Counted from the first letter of the stretch, positions 8,110 to 17,390 are shown. The stretch: 64,000 bases of DNA from Halorubrum rutilum (GCF_024494565.1 NZ_JANHDN010000003.1:372001-436000); one strand, 5' to 3'. Made by a program: numbers and translations. The notes: generated by a model from the letters alone, not told the origin.

Positions 8110-8886
8110 TTAGAGCCTTTCCGATCGCCGCGCACGGCTCGCGCCCGCGAGCGTCACGAGCGCGACCGAGTCGACCGCCTCGATCGCGACCGACCGGTGC
8201 GGCGCGACGACCGCCCGCTCCTCGCCGTCGACCACGAGGGCGACCGACTCCGTCTCGCGCTCGACCGAGACCGAGAGCCGCTCCGCGGCGACCCACGCGT
8301 CCGTTCTGGTCCGGAACGGGGCGATCGGCGCGACGGAGAGGCCGCCGCCGGGCTCGACCACCGGCCCGCCGGCGGCGTTGGCGTAGCCGTCGCTCCCGAG
8401 CGGGGTCGCGACGACGACGCCGTCGGCCCGGAACGCCTCGTCCGCCCCGCCGGCGAGGTCGACGGCGAACTCGGAGATGCGGGCGGGTTCGACGGTGACG
8501 AGGGCCGCGTCGAAGGCGGCGCGAAGCGGCGCGCCGTCGCCCGAGTCGACCGCGAGGATCGGGTGGGCGACGCGTCGGACGCCGCCGCGTCGCTCGCGCC
8601 GGTCGGGAAGGGGGTCGCCCTCGCCGGAAAGCGCCGCGTCGAGCAGCGCCCGGAGGCGGCGCTCCGCGTCGTCGGCGTCGACGGCGAGCCGGCGCGACCC
8701 GACCGGGACCACCGGCGCGTCGGGCGCGCCCGCGAGGGCGTCGCGGAGGGCGTCGTCGCCGACCGCGACGACGGCGTCGGCCGCGGCGCGCTCGACCGAT
8801 CGGTAGGGGAGGCCCGCGAGCGCGTCGCGGAGCGCCGCCGCCCGCTCGTCGCCGACGACCGCGACGCCCCGCTCCGACGGTTCCAT
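8110..8886 (-). CDS. NAD kinase-like protein with degenerate ATP motif
   Basis: 258 residues. The C-terminal half shows the NAD-kinase signature: DGVVVATPLGSDGYANAAGG matches the family pattern in which NAD and substrate phosphate are bound. The GGDG motif that normally binds phosphate in the N-terminal half is replaced by AVGDDALRDAL. The protein may therefore be a diverged paralogue or use another donor. A bona fide NAD kinase is probably elsewhere in the genome. It lies head to tail with an M28 peptidase. Confidence 0.75.
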   Translation of the reverse strand: MEPSERGVAVVGDERAAALRDALAGLPYRSVERAAADAVVAVGDDALRDALAGAPDAPVVPVGSRRLAVDADDAERRLRALLDAALSGEGDPLPDRRERRGGVRRVAHPILAVDSGDGAPLRAAFDAALVTVEPARISEFAVDLAGGADEAFRADGVVVATPLGSDGYANAAGGPVVEPGGGLSVAPIAPFRTRTDAWVAAERLSVSVERETESVALVVDGEERAVVAPHRSVAIEAVDSVALVTLAGASRARRSERL

Positions 8887-8938
8887 ACGCGAGTGGTGCG
8901 GCCGGCGCGGGTGAAAACCTCCCGGTTCGCGGCGGGGG

Positions 8939-10261
8939 TTACTCCCCGAAGGGCCAGTCGCCCGTGAGCCTCATCCCGGTCGCCTTCCCCTCCGCTTCGA
9001 GCGCCGCCGCGATCGCGTCCCGGTCCCGCCGCTCGGTCGTCACCGACGCGTCGGCGAGCTCGACGACGAGTTCGGTCAGGAGGATCGCCTGCTCGCGGAG
9101 GTTCCGCGGCTCCAGCTTGTCGAGGGTGTCCGCGCCGGTGTGGCCCCAGCCGCGGCCGCGCCCCTCCGTCTCCCCGGAGGCCATGTACCCCGGGATCCCG
9201 CGCTCGACGAACGGCCAGTGGTCGCTGTGGGGGACCAGTTCCGCGCCGAGCGAGAGGGGGTGGTCGAAGCGGTCGGCCACGCGCTCCGCGGCCGCCGCGA
9301 GCGCGTCGAACCTGTGGTGGTCGAGCTTCAGGGTCCGGCCGAACACGTTGCTGTCGACGTTGACGACGGCCGCGACCCGGTCGGGGTCGAGGCCCTCCGC
9401 GTACCGCGAGGAGCCGACGAGGCCGACCTCCTCGGCGCCGAAGGCGACGAAGCGGACCCGCCGGTCGAGCTCGTCCTCGCGGGCGGCGAGCGCGTTCGCG
9501 ACCTCGACGACCGTGGCCGTCCCGGCCCCGTTGTCCATCGCGCCCTGCGAGACGTCGTGGGCGTCGACGTGCGAGGAGACGACGAGGTGCTCGTCGGTGT
9601 CCGGGCCGAGCTCGGCGACGACGTTCCCGCTCGTCGCGTCGGGCGTCTCGCAGTCGACGGCGACGGTCAGCTCGTCGCCCTCGTTCCGGCGGGCGAGCCG
9701 CGCGCCGACCTCCTTCGAGACGCCCACCGCGGGGATCTCACCCACCGGCGCGTCCGCGGTGCCGACGCTGCCGGTCGGCGGGAGCGTCCCCTCGACGTGG
9801 TTCGCGAAGACGAAGCCGGCGGCGCCGGCCTCGACGGCGCGGTAGTACTTCTCCCGGCGGTGGACGAACCGGTCGACCGAGTCGGGAGTGTCGGAGGAGG
9901 CCATGACGACGGTCCCGTCGAGGTCGGCCTCGAAGTCCTCCGGGACGCCGTAGCCCAGGTCGACGAGCTCGCCGGTCGCCTCGCCGCTCGGGCTCCGCGG
10001 GAGCGCGATGCAGGCGTTCATGCCGGCCGCGAGCGTCTCGTCGCCGGCGCGGACCGCGCTGTCGCCGCGCTCCCACCCCTGGATCTCGAACTCCTCGATC
10101 CGGGCGTTGCGCGCGCCGGCGTCGGCCAGGGCGTCGCGGGTCAGCTCCAGCCCCTCGCGCTCGCCGTCTGAGCCGGCCATGCGGTGGTCGAGGTCGACGA
10201 GCGATTCGAGGTGGTCCCAGCCGGCGTCGCTCGTGAAGGTGTCGCCGATCCAGTCGGTCAT
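8939..10261 (-). CDS. M28-family zinc aminopeptidase
   Basis: 440 residues. A PA-like insert (about 85-210) precedes the peptidase core. Metal and catalytic residues are visible: SHVDAHD and MDNGAG for the first His and bridging Asp, FGAEEVG for the catalytic Glu pair, VNVDSN, and HSDHWPF for the last His. No signal peptide is evident, so it is probably cytoplasmic. It likely removes N-terminal residues from peptides. Confidence 0.9.
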   Translation of the reverse strand: MTDWIGDTFTSDAGWDHLESLVDLDHRMAGSDGEREGLELTRDALADAGARNARIEEFEIQGWERGDSAVRAGDETLAAGMNACIALPRSPSGEATGELVDLGYGVPEDFEADLDGTVVMASSDTPDSVDRFVHRREKYYRAVEAGAAGFVFANHVEGTLPPTGSVGTADAPVGEIPAVGVSKEVGARLARRNEGDELTVAVDCETPDATSGNVVAELGPDTDEHLVVSSHVDAHDVSQGAMDNGAGTATVVEVANALAAREDELDRRVRFVAFGAEEVGLVGSSRYAEGLDPDRVAAVVNVDSNVFGRTLKLDHHRFDALAAAAERVADRFDHPLSLGAELVPHSDHWPFVERGIPGYMASGETEGRGRGWGHTGADTLDKLEPRNLREQAILLTELVVELADASVTTERRDRDAIAAALEAEGKATGMRLTGDWPFGE

Positions 10262-10336
10262 GGGTGTGGGTGGCCGGGGCGCGGGTCAAGCGTTTCGGTG
10301 GCGGCGGACGGGGCCGGCGGTCGGACCGGGAGTCGG

Positions 10337-10999
10337 TCAGACGGCCGGAACGACCGGGAGCAGGACCGTCGCGGCCTCGGCGGCCGCGAACGTCGAGTCG
10401 TACAGGTGGTTCAACAGGAGGTAGGTGACGACGCCGAGCGCGAGCGAGAGGATCCACGCGCTCGCGGCGACCCGGCCGACCCGGCGGTGGGGGGTCTCGT
10501 TTCGGAGCTCCCGCTCCGAGTGCGTGAGCCCGAGGACGATCGCGTAGAGGACGACGGGGACGGAGACGACGGAGAGCAGGATGTGGACCGCGAGCATGAT
10601 CAGGTACGCGGGGTACACCCAGTCCCACAGCGGGACCCAGCCGTACGCGGAGTCGAGGACGAACTCCTTCGTCCCGCCGCCCGCCACCTTCGGGAGGTAC
10701 ATCCCGAGGAACAGGAGGATGAGGCCGAACGAGGTCGTCATCGCGGCCGCGTGCTTCTTCACCTCGTCGTTGCGGATCCAGTACCAGCCGAGCGAGAGCG
10801 TGGCGATCGTGACGGTGTTGACCGCGGCGATGGCGTGCGCGAGCAGGTCGACGGTCCCCTGCGTGAGCGTCGGGAACAGCGCCTGGAACTCGGGGACGAG
10901 GAAGACGCCGCCGACGGCCCCGTAGCCGACGATCGTGAGGAGCGCGGTGATCGCGCCGGCCCGCTCCTTGGCCCGGTCGCGGACGCTGGCGGTGGACAT
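10337..10999 (-). CDS. DUF420 family membrane protein
   Basis: 220 residues starting at the ATG whose complement is 10997-10999; a longer in-frame extension exists but lacks coding character. Six membrane helices are predicted. The pattern HAIAAVNT, EVKKHAAAMT, LAVHILLSVV with regularly placed His residues fits DUF420, a family found with heme-copper oxidases and possibly involved in cytochrome oxidase assembly. No oxidase genes are adjacent here. Confidence 0.85.
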   Translation of the reverse strand: MSTASVRDRAKERAGAITALLTIVGYGAVGGVFLVPEFQALFPTLTQGTVDLLAHAIAAVNTVTIATLSLGWYWIRNDEVKKHAAAMTTSFGLILLFLGMYLPKVAGGGTKEFVLDSAYGWVPLWDWVYPAYLIMLAVHILLSVVSVPVVLYAIVLGLTHSERELRNETPHRRVGRVAASAWILSLALGVVTYLLLNHLYDSTFAAAEAATVLLPVVPAV

Positions 11000-11069
11000 A
11001 TCGGAGGGAGGGAACGGAGCGATAAGTCGGCTTCGGGTGCTCCCGGCGGTCGGGACGGGAAGAGCGATC

Positions 11070-11111
11070 GGGACGGGAGGGCGGGCGGTCGGGACGGGAG
11101 GGCGGGCGGTC
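11070..11111. repeat. 21-bp tandem duplication
   Basis: A G-rich 21-bp unit (GGGACGGGAGGGCGGGCGG plus TC) occurs at 11070-11090 and 11091-11111, with a partial copy just upstream near 11049. It lies between the start of the DUF420 gene and the end of the glycerol-1-phosphate dehydrogenase gene. Confidence 0.8.
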
Positions 11112-11130
11112 GCTCGACGCGTCCGCCGAC

Positions 11131-12183
11131 CTACCGGTCGATGACGCCGGTCGCCGTCGCGACCTCGATCGCGGCCTCCTCGTTGATCCCGCCCTGGAGG
11201 ATCGTGTAGCGGTCGCGGATCTCGTGGGCGGTCGTCAGCGCGGCGATCAGCTCCTCGTCGTCGACGCCGAGCTCGGCCGCGGTCGTCGGGGCGTCGAGCT
11301 CCGCGAGCGCGTCGCGGATCGCGCTCCACCGCCCGTTCTCGCCGCTGTGGAGGTACTCCGTCACGACCGAGGCGACGCCGACCTGGTGGCCGTGGAGGGC
11401 CTTGCCGGGCGCGATCCGGTCGAGCTGGTGGGAGATGAGGTGCTCCGCGCCGGAGGCGGGCCGCGAGGAGCCCGCGATCGACATCGCGACGCCGGAGGAG
11501 ACGAGCGCCTTCACGACGACCCACGACGACTCCTCCAGCCCGGGCCGGATCATGTCGGCGTTCTCGACGAGCAGCTCGGCGGTCATCTCCGAGAGCGCGC
11601 CCGCGTACTCGCTGTACTCGACGTTCCGCAGGCGGCGGGCGAGCCGCCAGTCCTTCACGGCGGTGTAGTTGGAGATGATGTCGGCACAGCCCGCGGTGGT
11701 GAGCCGCCACGGGGCGTTCGCGAGCAGCGCCGTGTCCGCGACGACGGCGAGCGGCGGGTCGGCCGCGACCGAGTGGCGCGTGTCGCCCTCGGGGATCGAG
11801 GAGCGCCCGGAGACGATCCCGTCGTGGGAGGCGACGGTGGGGACGGAGACGAAGCCCACGTCGAGGTGGTCGGCGGCCATCTTCGCGATGTCGATCGGCT
11901 TCCCGCCGCCCAGGGCGATCAGGTAGCCGGGGTCGATCGCCTCGGCGGTGTCCGTGAGCTCCTCGACCGCGTCGAAGGAGGCCTCGTCGACGACGGCGGT
12001 CGCGGGGTCGTCGAACTGCGCGCGCACCCGGTCGCCGGCGATCTCGTTCGGCGTCGGGCTCGTGACGATGAGGGGGCGCCCCGTGAGGTACAGCTCGCCG
12101 ACCGCGGCCCCGAGGTCGTCGATCACGTCGTGACCGACGAGCACGTTGCGCGGGAGCTTGATCCACGTGGACTTCTCGAACAT
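11131..12183 (-). CDS. egsA: Glycerol-1-phosphate dehydrogenase [NAD(P)+]
   Basis: 350 residues from the ATG complementary to 12181-12183 (MFEKSTWIKLPRNV), the usual length for the family. It reduces dihydroxyacetone phosphate to sn-glycerol-1-phosphate, setting the archaeal lipid backbone stereochemistry. Visible motifs: ALGGGKPIDIAK for nucleotide binding, SHDGIVSGRSS, and metal-binding His residues in ASGAEHLISHQLD and ALHGHQVGVAS, with Asp in AGCADIISNY. It is an essential archaeal marker. Confidence 0.95.
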   Translation of the reverse strand: MFEKSTWIKLPRNVLVGHDVIDDLGAAVGELYLTGRPLIVTSPTPNEIAGDRVRAQFDDPATAVVDEASFDAVEELTDTAEAIDPGYLIALGGGKPIDIAKMAADHLDVGFVSVPTVASHDGIVSGRSSIPEGDTRHSVAADPPLAVVADTALLANAPWRLTTAGCADIISNYTAVKDWRLARRLRNVEYSEYAGALSEMTAELLVENADMIRPGLEESSWVVVKALVSSGVAMSIAGSSRPASGAEHLISHQLDRIAPGKALHGHQVGVASVVTEYLHSGENGRWSAIRDALAELDAPTTAAELGVDDEELIAALTTAHEIRDRYTILQGGINEEAAIEVATATGVIDR

Positions 12184-12276
12184 ACGGGTCGGTCGCGCTC
12201 GCGAGGCAAAGCCGTTGCCCATGTCGGCCGGGCCCGGGAGGCGCGGGGCCGTCCGCGGACGCGAACGCGCGACCGC

Positions 12277-12975
12277 CTACGCGGCGAGCGCCGAGAGCGC
12301 GGTGGCCGCGTCGTAGAGGAAGAAGACGCCGAAGCCGGCGAGCACGGCCGCCGACGCGACCGCGACGACCGGCGCGAGCGTCTCGGTCCGGCTCTCGGCC
12401 GCGACGAGCACCGCGGGGAAGCCGGTGATCCAGGTGAGCACGCCGAGGAAGAAGCCGCCGATCAGCGCCGGCGACCCGGTCGTGACGACGAAGGCGCCGG
12501 CGAGGTCGGCGCCGACGACCGGGAGCCGGGCGAGCACGTCGAGCTCCCCCGGACGCAGCAGGCCGACGCCGACGGTGAGCCAGAACAGCACCTGGTACGG
12601 GTTCGTCAGCGCGAGCACCAGCGCCTTGCGGAACCCCTTCCCCGCCTCGATCGAGGGCTCGTCGCCGGACGCGGGACGGAACGACGCCCGCGCGCCGCGG
12701 GCCGCGCCGACGGCGAAGTACAGCATTAAGACGCCGCCGGCCGCGACCATCGCGGCGCGGAGGAGCGGGAGGGACTCGACGACGGCGACGACGCCGAGGT
12801 ACGCGAGGACGAAGAAGATCGCGTCGGCGGTCGCCGCGCCGAGCCCCGCGCGGAAGCCGGCGGCCCGACCGCGGAGGACCGACTCCTCGGCGATGACGGC
12901 GTTCATCGGACCGGGCGGGGCCGCGAGCGCGAGGCCGAAGACGACCCCGGCGGCGAGCGTCACGAGGAGGTTCAC
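12277..12975 (-). CDS. LysE/RhtB-family exporter
   Basis: 232 residues with six membrane helices and the family's N-terminal signature in GLALAAPPGPMNAVIAEES (residues about 15-33). The motif ALTNPYQVLFWLTVG is the conserved central segment. It likely exports amino acids or related small molecules; the substrate is not predictable. It is a single gene, separated from the next by 130 bp. Confidence 0.88.
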   Translation of the reverse strand: MNLLVTLAAGVVFGLALAAPPGPMNAVIAEESVLRGRAAGFRAGLGAATADAIFFVLAYLGVVAVVESLPLLRAAMVAAGGVLMLYFAVGAARGARASFRPASGDEPSIEAGKGFRKALVLALTNPYQVLFWLTVGVGLLRPGELDVLARLPVVGADLAGAFVVTTGSPALIGGFFLGVLTWITGFPAVLVAAESRTETLAPVVAVASAAVLAGFGVFFLYDAATALSALAA

Positions 12976-13105
12976 ACCGCTCGCAACGACCGGTTTCGTG
13001 AAAAAGTCCGCGACGGAGCGGTGAACGTCAGGGCCCGAAAAGCCGCACCGACGGACGGAAGCGGGGAGCGGTGCGGGAACGAGGGCGACCGAGGGGGCCG
13101 AACGC

Positions 13106-13765
13106 TCAGTCCGCGTCCTCGACGCGGATCGACCGGGCGATCGCCGCCGGCAGGCTCTGCTCGCCGGTCGGGGTCGTCACGGTCACCATGCCGAAGGGGG
13201 CGACGTCGACGACCTCGACCGCGGTCCCCGGCGTGATCCCGGCGTCGGCGAGGTAGTCGAGCTCGTCCTCGTCGCGGTCGGACACCCGCGTCACGACGAC
13301 GCGGTCCCCCTCGTCGCGGTCGGAGAGGCGCGGCCCGCTCCCCTCGTCGACGGGTTCGAGGTCGGCCCCGGGGATGGGGTCGCCGTGGGGGTCGACGGCG
13401 GGGTCGCCGAGCGCCTCCGCGACGCGGCGCTCGAACTCCTCGGAGATGTGGTGTTCGAGGGCGTCGGCCTCGTCGTGGACCTCGCTCCAGTCGTAGTCGA
13501 GCCGGTCGGCGAGGAACGCCTCCAGCAGCCGGTGGTGGCGGACGACCTCCAGCGCGACCGCCTCCCCCTCCGCCGTGAGCTCCGCGCCCTGGTACGGCTC
13601 GCGCTCGACGAGCCCGCGCTCCTCCAGCTTCCCGAGCATGTCCGTGACGGACGGGGAGCTCTTGTCGAGGTACTCCGCGACGGCGGACGTCGAGACGGGG
13701 GGGCCCTGCTCCGACTGGAGGACGTAGATCGCCTTCAGGTAGTCCTCCATGACGTCGCTCAGCAT
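13106..13765 (-). CDS. DtxR/MntR-family metal-dependent transcription regulator
   Basis: 219 residues. An N-terminal winged helix (about 1-62: SAVAEYLDKSSPSVTDML is the recognition region) is followed by the dimerisation and metal-binding domain with ALEHHISEEFERRV. A C-terminal FeoA/SH3-like domain starts near 145 (YLADAGITPGTAVEVVD). It probably represses iron or manganese genes when metal is bound. A TTTATAAG box overlaps the start region (13765-13772), so transcription may begin elsewhere or the operator may lie here. Confidence 0.9.
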   Translation of the reverse strand: MLSDVMEDYLKAIYVLQSEQGPPVSTSAVAEYLDKSSPSVTDMLGKLEERGLVEREPYQGAELTAEGEAVALEVVRHHRLLEAFLADRLDYDWSEVHDEADALEHHISEEFERRVAEALGDPAVDPHGDPIPGADLEPVDEGSGPRLSDRDEGDRVVVTRVSDRDEDELDYLADAGITPGTAVEVVDVAPFGMVTVTTPTGEQSLPAAIARSIRVEDAD

Positions 13766-13856
13766 TTATAAGCGATCGCGGCCGGCGGCCCAAATACCTA
13801 CCGGGAGCGGTCGCCGGTCGGAGGGGTTCGACCGGATCGCGGCGGCCGCGGACCGG

Positions 13857-14624
13857 TCACTCGTCCCGGAGCTCGGCGTCCCGCAGCGCCTCGTTGAGGT
13901 CCTCGCGGACGCGCTCGCCCGTCTCGCGGTCCATCGCGGTGGTGACGATCCGGTTCTCCTGCACGCTGGAGCCGTCCCGCAGGAGGAGCCGGACGTTCCC
14001 GTTGGTCCCGGCGCGCGTCGCCTTCGCGCGGAGCCCCGTGCGCGAGCCGGTGCCGCCGGCGTCGATGGGGCCGGGAACGATCTTCTTGACGTGGGGGTGC
14101 TGCGCGACCGTGCTCACCGCCTTCCGCCCCTTGCGGTCGCCGATGAGCGTCGAGTGGGAGCCGCCGATCTTCTCGCGCGGCGGGGTCTCGACTACCTCCA
14201 GCGCGCGGTCGCCGCGCCGGTCGAGCACCCAGGAGACGACGGGGCTCGCGCGCTCGCGACCGTCGTCGGACCCCTCGTCGACGCTCGCGTCCGGCACGCG
14301 GTAGAACTCGTGGTGGACCTGTGCGCGCGTCTCGCGGAGCGGCTCGCGCGCGCCGGCGGCGTAGACGGTGTCGGGGCGCTTGCGGCGGATCTCGTCGGCG
14401 ACCCGGCCCGCGAAGTTGCGGAGCTGGACCTCGGTGAGCCGCTCGTCGCTCTCGGGTCGCGTCGTCACCGTCGTCTCGCCGACGACCGCGTCCTCGTCGA
14501 GCATCGTCAGCCTGGCGCGGTCCTCGGCGAACTCGGCGACGACGGCGTCGGCGTTGGCGGTGTTACAGGTGAGACAGTAGTCCCCGGGCTTGCGGAGGGG
14601 GGTGCCACACCGCCGGCAGTTCAT
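13857..14624 (-). CDS. DUF2103 family zinc-ribbon protein
   Basis: 255 residues from the ATG complementary to 14622-14624; the frame is open further upstream but the zinc ribbon marks the real N-terminus (MNCRRCGTP, YCLTCNT). The rest is the conserved DUF2103 body with KIGGSHSTLIGDRKGR, KKIVPGPIDAGGTGSR and RLLLRDGSSVQENR. The family is archaeal and described as putative metal-binding. Similarity of the ribbon to translation and RNA factors is suggestive only. Confidence 0.85.
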   Translation of the reverse strand: MNCRRCGTPLRKPGDYCLTCNTANADAVVAEFAEDRARLTMLDEDAVVGETTVTTRPESDERLTEVQLRNFAGRVADEIRRKRPDTVYAAGAREPLRETRAQVHHEFYRVPDASVDEGSDDGRERASPVVSWVLDRRGDRALEVVETPPREKIGGSHSTLIGDRKGRKAVSTVAQHPHVKKIVPGPIDAGGTGSRTGLRAKATRAGTNGNVRLLLRDGSSVQENRIVTTAMDRETGERVREDLNEALRDAELRDE

Positions 14625-14745
14625 ACCGGACGGAGGCGCGTGGCGGATAAAAGCGCGTCCGTTCGTCCCGGCTCGGAGCCCCCCTTCCCCCTCCTCCGGG
14701 CCACGGAGGCAACCCATATTAGTGGGGGCCGGCCTGAGGTGAGGT

Positions 14746-15408
14746 ATGGACACCGACGGACCCGACGACGATCCCCCGGGCGAGCGGGGGCCGCAGGTTC
14801 CGGACGGCGACGCCATCGAGGACCGGGTGGCGCGGCTGTTCCGCAGCGGCCGGACGAACGCCCTGGTCGCGTGGGCGATGGCGGCGGTGCTCGCCGGTGC
14901 CTTCGTCGAGAGCCTGCTCGGGGGCGACCTCCTCCCGATGGCCCTCGTCGCCGCGATCGGAGCCGTCGTGGTCGCGCCGGCGGTCGCGGCGCGGGACCCG
15001 CGGGTGATGCTCCCGTGGGAGGTGCTCGGGCTCGCGCTGTTACCGGTGCTCGTGCGCGTGCTCTTCGGAGGCGAGCTCGGGACGTTCGCGACGTACCTCG
15101 CGATCGCCGCGTTCGCGCTGATCGTCACCGTCGAGCTCCACATGTTCACCGCGCTCCGGGTCACCCACTGGTTCGCGGTGCTGTTCGTCGTGCTGACGAC
15201 GATGGCGACGGCGGCCGCCTGGACCGTGCTCCGGTGGAACGCCGACCGGCTGCTCGGGACCGGCTTCCTGACGACGAACGAGGCGCTGATGATCGAGTGG
15301 ATCTACGTGACGCTGGCCGGGCTCGCGGCCGGCGTCCTCTTCGACGCGTACTTCCGGCGGCGCGGGGCGCGGCTCCGCCGGCGGATCTGGCGGGTGGTGC
15401 GGCGATGA
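14746..15408 (+). CDS. Multi-pass membrane protein of unknown function
   Basis: 220 residues: an acidic 40-residue tail, then about six membrane helices ending in a strongly basic tail (RRRGARLRRRIWR). No family signature is recognised. The stop overlaps the start of the next membrane gene (ATGA at 15405-15408), so the two are translationally coupled and may form one complex. Confidence 0.7.
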   Translation: MDTDGPDDDPPGERGPQVPDGDAIEDRVARLFRSGRTNALVAWAMAAVLAGAFVESLLGGDLLPMALVAAIGAVVVAPAVAARDPRVMLPWEVLGLALLPVLVRVLFGGELGTFATYLAIAAFALIVTVELHMFTALRVTHWFAVLFVVLTTMATAAAWTVLRWNADRLLGTGFLTTNEALMIEWIYVTLAGLAAGVLFDAYFRRRGARLRRRIWRVVRR

Positions 15409-16052
15409 GCGTCCGCGGGGCCTTCCGCGCTCGGCCGTCGCTGCGGACCCAGCGGCGGCTCACCAGGGCGATGCAGCTCCTCCTCGCCGGCATCGTCGTC
15501 TACGGGGCCGCCTTCGGGCAGCCGAAGGCGATCACCAACGGGGGGCTCGGGCTGCTCGTCACGTTCGTCCCGGCCGCGCTCGAACGGAACTACGACATCC
15601 CGCTCGACCCGTGGCTCGGGGTGTGGATCACGTCGGCGGTGCTGTTGCACACGCTCGGGTCGGCCTGGTTCTACGCGCAGATCGGGTGGTGGGACCACCT
15701 CACGCACGCGCTGTCGGCCTCGCTGGTCGCGGGCGCCGGCTACACGACGCTGCGCGCCGTCGACCTCCACAGCGACGCGATCCGGATCCCGCCGCGGTTC
15801 GCGTTCGCCTTCATCCTCGTGGTGGTGCTCGCGTTCGGGGTCGTCTGGGAGCTGTTCGAGTTCGGGCTCGACATCGTCGCCGACGAGACGGGGATCGAGA
15901 TGCCGCTCGCGCAGTTCGGGCTCGACGACACCGTGGCCGACCTGATGTACAACTCGGTCGGCGCGCTGGTCGTGGCGCTGTTCGGCCAGGCGCACCTCAC
16001 CGGCGTCGCGGAGCGCGTCCGCGACGGGCTGTTCGGACCGACCGAGGAGTGA
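15405..16052 (+). CDS. DUF2238/YjdF-like membrane protein
   Basis: 215 residues from ATG 15405, chosen because of the 4-nt overlap with the upstream stop. About five membrane helices are visible. The motif IGWWDHLTHALSASL resembles the WDxxxH signature of the DUF2238 family, and VVWELFEFGLD plus DTVADLMYN match its C-terminal half. Function is unknown; coupling with the previous gene suggests they act together. Confidence 0.75.
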   Translation: MSVRGAFRARPSLRTQRRLTRAMQLLLAGIVVYGAAFGQPKAITNGGLGLLVTFVPAALERNYDIPLDPWLGVWITSAVLLHTLGSAWFYAQIGWWDHLTHALSASLVAGAGYTTLRAVDLHSDAIRIPPRFAFAFILVVVLAFGVVWELFEFGLDIVADETGIEMPLAQFGLDDTVADLMYNSVGALVVALFGQAHLTGVAERVRDGLFGPTEE

Positions 16053-16104
16053 TCGGGGCCGGGCGGGGATCCGGACGGGCTAACGCGGGCACGCCGCGAC
16101 GGAC

Positions 16105-17247
16105 CTAGCGCAGGCACGCCGCGACGACCCGCAGCGCGGCCTCGCCGCGGACCTCGTTCGCGAGGAGCGGGACGCGCTTCACGTCGCGGCCGCGGAACAG
16201 CTCGGCCGCCCGCCGGAGCGCCCCCTGCTGGACCTCCCAGCGCCGCGCGCAGAACTCGCAGGTGTCGGGGTTCGGCTCGACGATCCACGCCGGGTCGACG
16301 TCGGCCACGTCGCCCACGCCCTCCATCACCCGGTTGACGACGAGCGTGTTCACCGGAATCGAGAACTCGTCGAGGCGGGCGACCAGCCGCTCGGACTCGA
16401 CGACGCTCATCTCCTCGGGGATCGTCACGACGCGGAAGTCGGTCTGTCCGGGGTCGCGGAGCACGGCCCGGAGGCGCTCGATCCGCTCCTGCAGCTCGTC
16501 GAGGTCGGCCGTGGGGTCAGGGCCGTCGTCCCCACCGCCGAACATCCCCTTGAGCCCGTCCATCATCCCGGAGAAGCGGTTGCGGAGCTTCATCACGCGG
16601 CCGATCATCGAGTCCATGATCTCCGGGAGCTGGAGCAGCCGGAGCGTGTGCCCGGTCGGCGCGGTGTCGACGATCACCCGGTCGAAGCGCGGGTCGTCGA
16701 GGTATTCGAGCAGCTGTCGCATCGCGGCCGCCTCGTCGGCGCCGGGCATCGTCCCGCCGAGGAGGGATCCGAGGCCCTCTTCGGCGCTCTCGTCACCGGG
16801 GGCGGCCTCGCCGCCCATCATCCCGCCCATCGCGTCGCCCATCTCCCCCATCCCGCCCAAGGGGTCGCCGTCGGCGCCGAACATCCCCTCCTCCATCGCG
16901 TCGTCGGGGTCGATCTCGGCGGCGTAGAGGGGCATCTCCTCGCGGATGCGCGTCGGCTCGGCCGGGATGTCGGTCTCGTAGGTGTCCGAGAGGGAGTGCG
17001 CTGGGTCCGTCGAGACGACGAGCGTGCGGACCCCGCCCGCCGCCGAGGAGAGCCCGGTCGCGGCCGCCATCGTCGTCTTGCCGACCCCGCCCTTCCCGCC
17101 GTAGAGGACGTACTCGGGCGCGTCGACGCCCTCCGGGAGGGCCGTGGCGTCCGTCTCGGCCGGGAGGTCGGCTTCGGAATCGGTCTCGGGGTCGTCGCTC
17201 TCGGGCTCCTCGACGCGATCCACGGGTTCGACGTCGATGTCGTCCAT
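16105..17247 (-). CDS. Get3/ArsA-family ATPase
   Basis: 380 residues from the ATG complementary to 17245-17247. After an acidic tail comes the P-loop GKGGVGKT (51-58), STDPAHSLSDT as switch I, and VDTAPTGHTLRLL as switch II. A CxxC pair (DTCEFCARR), which joins dimers through zinc in Get3, lies near the C-terminus. A Met-rich segment (GGMGEMGDAMGGMMGG, near 131-146) and MDSMIGRVMKL...GMMDGLKGMF form a hydrophobic client-type groove. No ars genes are nearby. A tail-anchored-protein targeting role is more likely than arsenite pumping. Confidence 0.9.
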   Translation of the reverse strand: MDDIDVEPVDRVEEPESDDPETDSEADLPAETDATALPEGVDAPEYVLYGGKGGVGKTTMAAATGLSSAAGGVRTLVVSTDPAHSLSDTYETDIPAEPTRIREEMPLYAAEIDPDDAMEEGMFGADGDPLGGMGEMGDAMGGMMGGEAAPGDESAEEGLGSLLGGTMPGADEAAAMRQLLEYLDDPRFDRVIVDTAPTGHTLRLLQLPEIMDSMIGRVMKLRNRFSGMMDGLKGMFGGGDDGPDPTADLDELQERIERLRAVLRDPGQTDFRVVTIPEEMSVVESERLVARLDEFSIPVNTLVVNRVMEGVGDVADVDPAWIVEPNPDTCEFCARRWEVQQGALRRAAELFRGRDVKRVPLLANEVRGEAALRVVAACLR

Positions 17248-17378
17248 ACCGGGTCGTGCGTGCGGCGCGTACGTGTACCCGTCGGTACGGAGAGGGTGCG
17301 GCGTGGGATGTTGAGTTTGCCACTGAGGTATCCGGGACGATATCGGTCGGGCTGAGAACATCGTCGCAGCTTCTGTCG

Positions 17379-17390
17379 TATTTATAAATA
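17379..17390 (+). promoter_or_regulatory. TATA box of intergenic element, copy A
   Basis: The perfect 12-bp palindrome TATTTATAAATA is centred 24 nt before the conserved motif GTGAACACC at 17408. The same box-to-motif spacing is seen at the other copy. Confidence 0.6.

Noticed and set aside
16105..17247. Arsenic resistance ATPase
   Set aside because: No ars permease or regulator nearby, and CxxC plus Met-rich regions fit Get3 better.
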